NCBI GenBank assembly: GCA_022823775.1
Contig: JAJEHI010000103.1
Coordinates: forward strand, 1 to 64,000
DNA: 64,000 nucleotides
Direction: 5' to 3'
Source of the DNA: Defluviicoccus sp.
GTDB taxonomy: Bacteria > Pseudomonadota > Alphaproteobacteria > MPNO01
Shown: positions 1 to 6,780 of the stretch, piece by piece
Layout of the letters: each line of letters opens with the position of its first letter
Numbering within the stretch: the first letter of the stretch is position 1
The notes under the pieces: model-generated
The model's input: only the letters and a program-made list of their open reading frames with translations
Told to the model about the DNA's origin: nothing
Databases searched by the model: none
Position numbers and translations under genes: made by a program

Positions 1-114
1 AGCGTCCGCGTCGGTGAAGGCGCGGCCACGCGGGCGGCGGTGCAGGTCGGTACCGTCGGGGAATTGCTGGACTGGCTCGCACGGTTCCCGCGCGCGCTGC
101 GGCCCGGCCCCTGA
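1..114 (+). CDS. C-terminal fragment of an unidentified protein
   Basis: The first 38 codons of the window form an open frame ending in TGA (…LLDWLARFPRALRPGP). The start lies outside the window. The fragment is alanine/arginine rich and shows no motif I can assign to a family. Codon use is GC-rich like the neighbours, so it is probably the true end of a gene; no function is proposed. Confidence 0.45.
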   Translation, partial: SVRVGEGAATRAAVQVGTVGELLDWLARFPRALRPGP

Positions 115-120
115 ACCCGG

Positions 121-240
121 CCGGCTGTCGCCCGGGAGCCCCCCGACCCTCTCCCCGTGGGGGAGAGGGGGACTCGCTTGCCAGCCCGCTCGTTGCCTTC
201 TCCCCTCCCGCTTGCGGGAGGGGCCGGGGGAGGGTGGGCC
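121..240. repeat. Interspersed GC-rich hairpin repeat, copy A
   Basis: Non-coding stretch made of two snap-back arms, CTCTCCCC…GGGGGAGAG and CCCCTCCCGCTTGCGGGAGGGG, ending GGGGGAGGGTGGGCC. The same unit recurs at 11719-11822 and 63467-63576, and inverted at 51443-51550. Copies A and D also share similar upstream sequence (CGGCTRTCGCCCG). Always intergenic here; likely a REP/BIME-like dispersed repeat that could fold as RNA and act as a terminator. Confidence 0.75.
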
Positions 241-274
241 GGGGCGTCGTGAACCGATAAGGTCGGAAAATGCG

Positions 275-454
275 CTAACCCCGCCGGCGCGCCTTCCACG
301 CGACATTGACCGGGGAATAGGACAGTCTCGGCGTTCGGCTCATCTGGCGCTTGAACGCCGCGTACTCGCGGAGATTGTACACCGTCGGCGTTTTCGTCCG
401 GGGCCGGACCGGACGATCGATCATCGGTTTGAAAAAGGACATGAGGATGTGCAT
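275..454 (-). CDS. Small basic protein of unknown function (59 aa)
   Basis: I do not recognise a family. The product begins MHILMSFFKPMIDRPV and is rich in Arg/Lys/Pro with no clear membrane segment. The start at 454 is chosen because a strong Shine-Dalgarno (AAAAGGAGG) sits just upstream of the ATG; the longer 87-aa ORF would run through the palindromic operator region. It is divergent from the HTH gene at 607-858, and the intergenic space holds three identical-spacing palindromes, so co-regulation is likely. It could be an effector or toxin-like partner of the HTH protein, but nothing in the sequence proves this. Confidence 0.6.
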   Translation of the reverse strand: MHILMSFFKPMIDRPVRPRTKTPTVYNLREYAAFKRQMSRTPRLSYSPVNVAWKARRRG

Positions 455-485
455 TGCCCGTCCTCCTTTTCGCACCGTCAGTTGG

Positions 486-561
486 GCGCACTGTGTGCGC
501 ATTGATGGGAAAATAGGCGCACTACGTGCGCAAAGCAAGTTGAAAAGCGCACTTTGTGCGC
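486..561. promoter_or_regulatory. Triple palindromic operator GCGCAC-N3-GTGCGC
   Basis: Three perfect 15-bp inverted repeats lie at 486-500, 517-531 and 547-561 (spacers TGT, TAC, TTT). Start-to-start spacing is 31 and 30 bp, close to three DNA turns, so all three face the same side of the helix. They fill the divergent promoter between the 59-aa gene and the HTH gene. Best read as binding sites for a dimeric regulator, most simply the adjacent HTH protein acting on itself and its neighbour. Confidence 0.75.
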
Positions 562-606
562 TTAAAGTCGAATCGCCCCGTAACGATAGAGCGAAGACCG
601 TTCGCC

Positions 607-858
607 GTGAGCAAGGATCGCGAAAGCGGAAAATCGCCGGCGCCGGCGATGTCGGCGGCGCAGTTCAAGCGCTGGCGGAAGTCCCTCAACCTGTCGCAGA
701 AGGAGGCCGCGGTCGCGCTCGGGCTCAAGCGGCGCATCCTGCAGTATTACGAGAAGGGCGAGCGGAACGGCGACAGGGTGAGTATCCCGAAGACCGTGCG
801 GCTCGCCTGTTACGCGCTCGCGCAAGGCTGCGAGGATTATTCCGGCCCCGGCGAGTAG
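607..858 (+). CDS. XRE-like helix-turn-helix transcriptional regulator
   Basis: Small DNA-binding protein. The segment FKRWRKSLNLSQKEAAVALG followed by …ILQYYEKGER matches the XRE/Cro helix-turn-helix pattern (LSQxEAAxxLG…I..YE.G.R). The protein is essentially only the HTH domain, with a short C-terminal tail. GTG at 607 is chosen because it follows the last palindrome (561); ATG at 649 (MSAAQF, 69 aa) is an alternative, and the track's 556 start would lie inside the third operator. It probably autoregulates through the upstream palindromes. It converges with the TRAP dctM gene, 3 bp between stops. Confidence 0.75.
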   Translation: MSKDRESGKSPAPAMSAAQFKRWRKSLNLSQKEAAVALGLKRRILQYYEKGERNGDRVSIPKTVRLACYALAQGCEDYSGPGE

Positions 859-861
859 AGG

Positions 862-2226
862 CTATCTGGTGATGATTTCCGGCCCCATCAGGGCGGTCGG
901 GATCCAGGTCGAGATCCACGGCACGTAGGTCACCAGGATCAGGAAAACGAACATGATGCTTACCCAGGGAAGGGCCGCGCGCACCACGTTCATCACCGAC
1001 ATCGAAGCGACTCCGGCGGTCACGAACAGGTTGAGCCCGACCGGCGGGGTGATCATTCCGATCTCCATATTGACCACCATGATGATGCCGAGATGGATCG
1101 GGTCGATGCCGAGCTCGATCGCGATCGGGAAGACCAGCGGAGCGACGATGATCAGGAGTCCCGACGGCTCCATGAACTGACCGCCGATCAGCAGCAGCAC
1201 GTTCACCACGACGAGGAAAAGGATCGGCCCCAGCCCCGCGGCCAGCATCGCCTCGGCGATTTCCTGCGGAATCCGTTCCTCGGTCAGCACATGCTTGAGG
1301 ATCAGCGCGTTGGCGATGATGAACATCAGCGTGACGGTGAGCTTGCCGCCTTCGAGCAGGGTCTTCTTCGTGTCGGGATGCCAGAACACGCCGACCGTGC
1401 GCCAGACGAGCGCCAGGCCCCGCGGTCCGGCCTCGGCGAACGGACCCATGTCGCGGTAGACGAAGTTGGCGATGAGGAAGGCATAGACCGCGGCGACGGC
1501 GGCGGCCTCGGTCGGTGTGAAGACCCCGCCGTAGATGCCGCCCAGGATGATGAAGATCAGCAGCAGCCCCCAAAACGCGTCGCGCGCCGAGTCGAACAGC
1601 TCGCGCCAGCCCGCCCAGGGTTGGGACGGCAGGCCGCGGACCCGCGCGGTCACGTAGATCCCAGCCATCAGCATCAGCCCGGCGACGATGCCGGGCAGGA
1701 TGCCGGCGAGGAACATGCGCCCGACCGAGACGTCGGTCGCCGCGGCGTAGACCACCATCACGATGGAGGGCGGGATCAATATGCCGAGCGTGCCGGCATT
1801 GCAGATGACGCCGGCCGCGAATTCCTTCGTGTAGCCCACCTCGCGCATGCCGGCGATGACGATCGAGCCGATGGCGATCACCGTCGCCGGCGACGAGCCG
1901 GAAAGGGCCGCGAACATCATGCAGGCGACGACCGACGCGATCGCGAGCCCGCCCTTGATATGGCCGACGAGCGCGATGGCGAACCGGATGATGCGCCGCG
2001 CCACCCCGCCGGTCGACATGAAGGTCGAGGCGAGGATGAAAAACGGGATGGCGAGCAGCGTGTAATGACCGTCGAAAGCGGAGAACAGGGTCTGCGCGAT
2101 GGAGGCGAGGGAGCCGTCCGAGTGGAGCACCAGGAAGAGGATGCTGGAGAGGCCGAGCGAGACCGCCACGGGCACCCCGATCACCATCAGCAGGATGACG
2201 AGGCCGAACAGGAGGGCGACTTCCAT
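862..2226 (-). CDS. dctM: TRAP transporter large permease subunit DctM
   Basis: Large membrane subunit of a tripartite ATP-independent periplasmic transporter; carries the solute across the inner membrane driven by an ion gradient. The 454-aa product is a string of about 12 hydrophobic segments with family-typical stretches such as SGSSPATVIAIGSI, NAGTLGILIPPSI and GMITPPVGLNLFV. It lies 3 bp downstream of dctQ and is last in the operon dctP-dctQ-dctM. Length is close to the usual DctM size of about 430-460 aa. Substrate is unknown; the family takes C4-dicarboxylates and many other organic acids. Confidence 0.95.
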   Translation of the reverse strand: MEVALLFGLVILLMVIGVPVAVSLGLSSILFLVLHSDGSLASIAQTLFSAFDGHYTLLAIPFFILASTFMSTGGVARRIIRFAIALVGHIKGGLAIASVVACMMFAALSGSSPATVIAIGSIVIAGMREVGYTKEFAAGVICNAGTLGILIPPSIVMVVYAAATDVSVGRMFLAGILPGIVAGLMLMAGIYVTARVRGLPSQPWAGWRELFDSARDAFWGLLLIFIILGGIYGGVFTPTEAAAVAAVYAFLIANFVYRDMGPFAEAGPRGLALVWRTVGVFWHPDTKKTLLEGGKLTVTLMFIIANALILKHVLTEERIPQEIAEAMLAAGLGPILFLVVVNVLLLIGGQFMEPSGLLIIVAPLVFPIAIELGIDPIHLGIIMVVNMEIGMITPPVGLNLFVTAGVASMSVMNVVRAALPWVSIMFVFLILVTYVPWISTWIPTALMGPEIITR

Positions 2227-2229
2227 CCC

Positions 2230-2856
2230 TCAGCGCTCCGGCCGGTCGGACGGCGCGGTTTCCCGCAGGGTTTCCTCGACCTCGTGCGAGGCGATCACCG
2301 TGACCTGCTCGCCGCGCAGGATGCTCATCCCCGCCTGGAGGAAACGCCAGGTGAGCAGCGCCATCCCCAGCGGCAGGACCGCGTAGGGGATGAAGCGCGG
2401 CATCTTCTCGTAGGCCTCGCCCTCGTTGAACCAGTCGGCGAGGAACTGGAGAAACCCGGGCATCGGCACGTCGTTGACTTCGAGGAAGGCCCGCTTGGTG
2501 GCGAAGGGATACCAGTAATCCCAGGACCCGATCAGCAGCAGGATGGCGAAGGCCAGGCAGGCGGCGACCGAGACCAGGCCGAGTATCCGCCGTGCCGCCG
2601 GGCCCAGCGAATTGATCAGGAGGTCGATCCCGAGATGGAGCGACCGCTTGACCGCGTAGGAAGCGCCCAGCAGCACCAGCCAGGCGAACAGGAACACCGT
2701 CGCCTCGAGCGCCCACAGGAGGTTGTCGTTGAAGACGTAGCGCGCGATCACGTTGGCGAAGGTGATCACGGTCATCAGGCCGAGGAAGACCGCGATCAGG
2801 GTTTCCTCGAGCCGGTCGACGAGCTGCCCGATCCTCGATCCCGAAGGTTCCGGCAT
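2230..2856 (-). CDS. dctQ: TRAP transporter small permease subunit DctQ
   Basis: Small membrane subunit that pairs with DctM. The 208-aa product has about four transmembrane segments (for example VFLFAWLVLLGASYAV, containing the usual W-L-LGA.YA pattern) and the motif FANVIARYVFN typical of DctQ. There is an insertion between helices 3 and 4 (KRAFLEVNDVPMPGFLQF), as seen in longer DctQ variants. Start ATG at 2856 fits the N-terminal region. It is separated from dctP by a stable hairpin at 2887-2913. Confidence 0.9.
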   Translation of the reverse strand: MPEPSGSRIGQLVDRLEETLIAVFLGLMTVITFANVIARYVFNDNLLWALEATVFLFAWLVLLGASYAVKRSLHLGIDLLINSLGPAARRILGLVSVAACLAFAILLLIGSWDYWYPFATKRAFLEVNDVPMPGFLQFLADWFNEGEAYEKMPRFIPYAVLPLGMALLTWRFLQAGMSILRGEQVTVIASHEVEETLRETAPSDRPER

Positions 2857-2886
2857 GCGCCGGCTACCGGGTCAACGGCCCCGGCC

Positions 2887-2913
2887 CCGGGCGGCCCCGA
2901 AGGGCCGGCCCGG
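2887..2913 (-). promoter_or_regulatory. Intercistronic hairpin with cUUCGg tetraloop between dctP and dctQ
   Basis: On the minus-strand transcript an 11-bp GC-only stem with one bulged base closes a UUCG loop with a C-G closing pair, an exceptionally stable RNA hairpin. It sits in the 83-bp gap after the binding-protein gene. There is no U-tract after it, so it is more likely an mRNA-stabilising or attenuating element that raises binding-protein level relative to the permeases than a plain terminator. Confidence 0.7.
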
Positions 2914-2939
2914 AAGCGGGGTTTCGGGTAAGGCGCGTT

Positions 2940-3944
2940 TCAGCTTCCGACGTTGGCCGCCTGCGCGGCCTCGATCAGGTCGGCGCCGATGTCCTTCTCG
3001 AACTTGTTCCATACCGGGCGAAGAGCCTTGACCCAGGCTTCGCGCTGCTGCGGCGTGAGAGTACGCACCTTGCCGCCCGCCTCGACGATCTTCTTCTTGT
3101 TCTCCTGGTTGACGGTCCAGGCTTCCTTGTTCCGCTGCACCGTGACCTCTTCCAGGATCTTGGCGAACTGGCCGCGGATGTCCTTGGGCAGCCCGTCCCA
3201 CCATTCGGTCGAAGTGACGACGAGATAGTCGATGATGCCGTGATTGGTCACGGTCACGCCGTCCTGCACCTCGAAGAACTTCTTGCCGTAGATGTTGGAC
3301 CAGGTGTTCTCCTGGCCGTCGACCACCTTGGTCTGGAGCGCGCCGTAGACCTCCTTGAAGGCCATCTTCTGCGGGTTCGAGCCGAGCTGCTTGAACTGGG
3401 CGACCAGCACGTCGGACGGCTGGACGCGGAACTTGAGCCCCTTGGCGTCCGCCGGCACCAGCAGCGGCTTGCTCGCCGACAACTGCTTCATGCCGTTGTG
3501 CCAGAACTGGAGCCCCTGCAGGCCGCGGCGCTTCATCGAATCCTTCAGCGCCTGGCCGGCCTTGGAGTTCTGGAAGCGGTCGACCGCGGCGATGTCCTTG
3601 AACATGAAGGGCAGGTCGAAGATGCGGAACTTCTTGGTGAATTTCTCGAACTTCGACAGCGACGGCGCGGCGAGATGCACGTCGCCCTGGAGCATCGCCT
3701 CCAGCACCTTGTTGTCGTCGTAGAGCGTGGAGTTGGGGAAGACCTGCATGCAGGCCTTGCCGTTCATCTCGGCGTTCACCCGCTTGGCCAGAAGCGTCGC
3801 GGCGATCCCCTTCGGGTGCTTGTCGGTGTTGGTCACGTGGCTGAACTTGATGACCGTTTCGCCCTTGTCGCACTTGGCGAACGCGGGGGCGGCGAGGGCC
3901 GCGATGGCAACGCACGCGACGGCGCCTGCGATCGATCTCTGCAT
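2940..3944 (-). CDS. dctP: TRAP transporter substrate-binding protein DctP
   Basis: Periplasmic solute receptor that hands substrate to DctQM. It starts MQRSIAGAVACVAIAALAAPAFA, a clear Sec signal peptide with an AFA-K cleavage site, so ATG 3944 (preceded by AGGGAG) is chosen over the track's 4064. Mature family features include VIKFSHVTNTDKHPKG, FDLPFMFKD and KFRVQPSDV, with the conserved Arg that salt-bridges a substrate carboxylate. About 334 aa, usual for DctP. First gene of dctPQM. Confidence 0.95.
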   Translation of the reverse strand: MQRSIAGAVACVAIAALAAPAFAKCDKGETVIKFSHVTNTDKHPKGIAATLLAKRVNAEMNGKACMQVFPNSTLYDDNKVLEAMLQGDVHLAAPSLSKFEKFTKKFRIFDLPFMFKDIAAVDRFQNSKAGQALKDSMKRRGLQGLQFWHNGMKQLSASKPLLVPADAKGLKFRVQPSDVLVAQFKQLGSNPQKMAFKEVYGALQTKVVDGQENTWSNIYGKKFFEVQDGVTVTNHGIIDYLVVTSTEWWDGLPKDIRGQFAKILEEVTVQRNKEAWTVNQENKKKIVEAGGKVRTLTPQQREAWVKALRPVWNKFEKDIGADLIEAAQAANVGS

Positions 3945-4060
3945 CGAGTGTTCTCCCTGTGGAATTCGTCGGCCGGAAGGGCGATTCGCGCTTCCGGCAC
4001 CGCTGGCCGCACCGTAGGTAATCGCACGAAAGGCGTCAACTTTCGGGCCGTCGGCCCGCT

Positions 4061-4465
4061 TCACGCCGCGACCACGGCCAGCAGGTCGATCTCGATCAGG
4101 AACTGCGGATTCGAGAGCCGCGTGACGCCGACCAGGGTCGACGGGGGCTGCTTGTCCGGATCGCCGAATTTGGGCGTCGTCGGGTCGGTCTGGATCCTCA
4201 GATATTCATCGACGTCGAGGACGAAGATCCTGCGGTAGACCACGTCGTCCCAGGTGGCGCCCGCCGCCCCGAGCTGGATTTCGAGGTTCTCGTTGACCGC
4301 GATGTACTGCCCCAGGTAATCGCCCGGCGCCACGGGCCGGTAGTTTTCGTCCGACGGCGTCTGGCCGGCGATAAAGACCAGCTTGGTCGGCCCCGTGACG
4401 GTGACCACCCGGGTAAAGGCGGGATGCTTGAAAATCCCCTCCGGGTCGATGTGCTCGCGTTCCAT
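4061..4465 (-). CDS. RidA/YjgF/L-PSP family protein
   Basis: 134-aa Rid-fold protein with the segments VFIAGQTPSD…YIAVNENLEIQL and C-terminal FLIEIDLLAVVAA. ATG 4465 is preferred: GGAG lies 7 nt upstream, while the other ATG at 4471 is too close. In RidA imine deaminases the Arg before the …CVEVARLP strand binds the substrate carboxylate; here the corresponding stretch PPSTLVGVTRL has no Arg at that place, so classical 2-iminobutanoate deamination is doubtful and it belongs to a divergent Rid subfamily. Encoded just upstream of the TRAP operon on the same strand; such proteins often accompany catabolic genes. Confidence 0.85.
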   Translation of the reverse strand: MEREHIDPEGIFKHPAFTRVVTVTGPTKLVFIAGQTPSDENYRPVAPGDYLGQYIAVNENLEIQLGAAGATWDDVVYRRIFVLDVDEYLRIQTDPTTPKFGDPDKQPPSTLVGVTRLSNPQFLIEIDLLAVVAA

Positions 4466-4585
4466 CGGCATTCTCCGTAATGGTGGACGCGCACACTGTA
4501 GGAGGATGCGGTTCGCCGGGAAACGCCGTCCGCCCTTCGATAGGGGGTTATCTGCCTTACTCGACTGGAGGAAGCCCGCCACAGT

Positions 4586-4996
4586 TCTTCCGTCATGCCC
4601 GGACTTGTTTCATTGCTGTCCGGTTTAATTCCGGCGGACGAAGCGCGAGGCTCAAGAACGAGCGGGTTTCCGACAGTTCGCGCGAGTCGGGACACGAATT
4701 TCGGCGCGCCGGCATCGCCCGTCGCCGTCACCGGTGTCGCCCCGGTTTTCCCTCCCGTCACCCCCCGCCGTCATGGCCGGACTCGTTCCGGCCATCCACG
4801 TCTCACCGCATCGCGGTGCGCGCCCGGAGGGAACGAGGCGGTGGCCCCACTTGGATGCCCGGAACAAGTCCGGGCATGACGACAAAGGGGGGATGCCGGA
4901 GGACACCCGCACCGGCGGCCCGCGCCCCCCGTCGTTACGAAGGTCGTCCCGAAGTTAAACCGGACAGCAATGAAACAAGTCCTGGCATAACGACAG
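4586..4996. repeat. Non-autonomous element with ~40-bp terminal inverted repeats
   Basis: About 400 bp without a credible gene. The left end (4591-4629, TGCCCGGACTTGTTTCATTG…) and the right end (4955-4995) are near-perfect reverse complements over about 38 bp. Inside, a second nested inverted pair (about 4770-4800 and 4850-4885, around GGCCGGACTCGTTCCGGCC and GCCCGGAACAAGTCCGGGC) is present. No transposase is encoded. The structure resembles a MITE or a composite of the widespread alphaproteobacterial CCGGACTTGTTCCGG repeat. Confidence 0.65.
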
Positions 4997-5021
4997 GGGG
5001 CGGCACGACAGCGTCGTCCGG

Positions 5022-5705
5022 CTACGCGGTCGGCTCGGGCGGCAGGGAGATGTCGAAACGTCGTCTGAGCAGGTCGTCGATCAGGTCGAAGCAGGAGCCG
5101 TAGCGAACCACCCGCATGCGTCCGACGTCGATCATCGTCGAGGATTTGCCGTAGCGGTTCCAGCGCGACAGCCCGTAGTCGATGACGATATCCGCGGCGT
5201 CGCGAACCTCGGGCTCGATGTCGTCGGCCCGGAACTTCACGCCCAGGAGAGAGATATTGGCCGACGAGCCGATCACCAGACGGTTGTCGGCGAACGCGAT
5301 GCGCGCCAGCTCGTCGAGCAGCGGGCCGGCGTTGAGCAGCATCGCGATCGTGCCTTCGTCGGTGGTCTGATCGAGCACGTCCCCGTCCAGCGAGGCGAGC
5401 GCCGGATGGTCGAGCCTGCCGGGCGCAACGGTTCCCATCGGAAGGTTCGCGTCCTCCACGATGGCGGAGACGACGGACCGGCGGTCGTTCTCCAGGACAT
5501 GCAGGTCGCGGTGCATCTCCAGGCAGCCGCACATGGCGTTGAGCTTTTCCGGCTTGCGCCGCTTGACCCGGAAGATCTTCCAGATGGCCTCGGCCGTCAC
5601 GCCGAGAATCACGTATCCGACGTCCGTCGGGATAATCCCGATTCCGCCGGCGAGCAGCGTATCGTATACGCGCTTGGCGTCTGACTCATAATCACGAAAG
5701 GACAT
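5022..5705 (-). CDS. YrdC/Sua5-like domain protein
   Basis: 227-aa protein with the fold signature of threonylcarbamoyl-AMP synthases: GGIGIIPTDVGYVILG (compare the family pattern G-I-IPTDT-YGL), IFRVKRRKPEK and the late NRLVIGSSANIS and RVVRYGS stretches. The Asp and Lys/Arg-rich nucleotide-binding elements are there, but PTDVGYVI departs from the canonical PTDTVYGL, so it may be a paralogue rather than the housekeeping TsaC. It lies 4 bp downstream of a TrmO-like gene, an enzyme that methylates the t6A base which the YrdC pathway makes. Start ATG 5705; weak Shine-Dalgarno. Confidence 0.75.
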   Translation of the reverse strand: MSFRDYESDAKRVYDTLLAGGIGIIPTDVGYVILGVTAEAIWKIFRVKRRKPEKLNAMCGCLEMHRDLHVLENDRRSVVSAIVEDANLPMGTVAPGRLDHPALASLDGDVLDQTTDEGTIAMLLNAGPLLDELARIAFADNRLVIGSSANISLLGVKFRADDIEPEVRDAADIVIDYGLSRWNRYGKSSTMIDVGRMRVVRYGSCFDLIDDLLRRRFDISLPPEPTA

Positions 5706-5709
5706 GGAC

Positions 5710-6189
5710 TTACGGCTGTTTCTTCCAGTACTGTCTCATTATATCCGCCACCCAGGCCGGTTCGAACACCTCGCCTCGCGGGGCGAACGCGGTCATGTAG
5801 GGCTTGATGTCGATAACCGGCGTACCGTCGATTGCATCCAGCCCGCGAACCCGGACGGCGGTGCCCTCCACGCCGAGCACCCGGCAGACCGTCGAGCCGA
5901 TCAGGTTGGGGCGGTAATGCCCGCGCTGGGCGAAGATTCCGGTCAGCGGCAGGTCCGGATCGTTGCGCGGATGGCGCGCGCCGGCGACGATCGTTTCGGG
6001 GTCGGTGACATGGAACCGGAACAGGACAACGGCGTGGGAGAAGCCGTCGAGTCCGAGGATCGCGTCGGCGCCGAGCCAGTCGGTGTCGAGTTCGATGGTG
6101 GCGGTGACGCCGTCCCAGTCGTCGTTGAACGGCTCCTTGCGGCCGCCGCGCACGAACCCGATGGGTCGGAGCGAAACGGTCGCCGTCAC
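5710..6189 (-). CDS. TrmO/YaeB-like tRNA methyltransferase (TsaA domain)
   Basis: Predicted SAM-dependent N6-methyltransferase acting on t6A37 of tRNA. Family landmarks are plain: LRPIGFVR at the start, LTGIFAQRGHYRPNLIG and GLDAIDGTPVIDIKPYM. GTG at 6189 overlaps the nitroreductase stop (GTGA) and gives the usual N-terminus; GTG at 6207 is six codons longer. The protein lacks the C-terminal extension of some YaeB proteins. Likely co-transcribed with the upstream nitroreductase and downstream YrdC-like gene. Confidence 0.85.
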   Translation of the reverse strand: MTATVSLRPIGFVRGGRKEPFNDDWDGVTATIELDTDWLGADAILGLDGFSHAVVLFRFHVTDPETIVAGARHPRNDPDLPLTGIFAQRGHYRPNLIGSTVCRVLGVEGTAVRVRGLDAIDGTPVIDIKPYMTAFAPRGEVFEPAWVADIMRQYWKKQP

Positions 6190-6764
6190 GGCGCGTTCGG
6201 CGTCCACTCGCGGACCACCGTCTCGTACTCGGCCCGCGTGCGCTCGGCGGGAGGCTCCTTGGCGGTCCCGATATAGACGAAGCCCGCGACCCGCTCGTTC
6301 TCGCCGCAGCCGAGCGCGGCCGCGACGTCGTCGTTATAGGCCGGCCACTCGGTGAGCCATTGCGCGGAATAGCCGATGGCGTGCGCGGCGTTCAGCATGT
6401 TCATGCAGACAGCGCCGCTCGAAAGGGTCTGCTCCCACTCCGGGATCTTGTGCTCCGGCGTGACGCGCGACGTCACCGCGACGATGACCGGCGCACGCTG
6501 GAAGCGTTCCCGCTCCACCTCGACCAGCTCGTCGAACGCGTCGGGGTTTTCCTTCTTGAACGCCTCGGCGAGAACGTCGCCGAAAGCCACCCGCGCGGCG
6601 CCCCTTATGACGACGAAGCGCCAGGGTCCGAGCTTGCCGTGATCCGGCACCCTCATCCCGGTCTTGAGGATGGAGTCCAGCTCGTCCTCGCTCGGGCCGG
6701 GATCGCCCAGGTTGCGGGCGGTGACCGAGCGGCGGGTCATGAGGAAGTCGATGATTTCTGTCAT
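6186..6764 (-). CDS. Nitroreductase family FMN oxidoreductase
   Basis: 192-aa FMN-binding nitroreductase of the single-domain YdjA type: RRSVTARNL near the N-terminus supplies the phosphate-binding Arg residues, followed by VPDHGKLGPWRFVVI and a C-terminal GFVYIGTAKEPP. ATG 6764 is preceded by CGGAG; the track's 6884 start would add 40 residues that are not family-like. Substrate not predictable. Sits 16 bp after the acyl-CoA ligase stop region on the same strand, suggesting one operon running from 8436 to 5022. Confidence 0.9.
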   Translation of the reverse strand: MTEIIDFLMTRRSVTARNLGDPGPSEDELDSILKTGMRVPDHGKLGPWRFVVIRGAARVAFGDVLAEAFKKENPDAFDELVEVERERFQRAPVIVAVTSRVTPEHKIPEWEQTLSSGAVCMNMLNAAHAIGYSAQWLTEWPAYNDDVAAALGCGENERVAGFVYIGTAKEPPAERTRAEYETVVREWTPNAP

Positions 6765-6780
6765 GGTCTGCTCCGATGAA

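Noticed and set aside
725-2716. 663-aa minus-strand ORF
   Set aside because: Out-of-frame shadow of the dctM/dctQ genes; low-complexity Arg/Ala/Gly/Pro translation with no family pattern.
1093-2931. 612-aa plus-strand ORF antisense to the TRAP genes
   Set aside because: Asp/Arg/His-rich shadow translation; the minus-strand genes are clear DctM and DctQ.
4480-5103. 207-aa ORF across the 4.6-5.0 kb element
   Set aside because: Lies wholly in inverted-repeat DNA; translation is repeat-derived.
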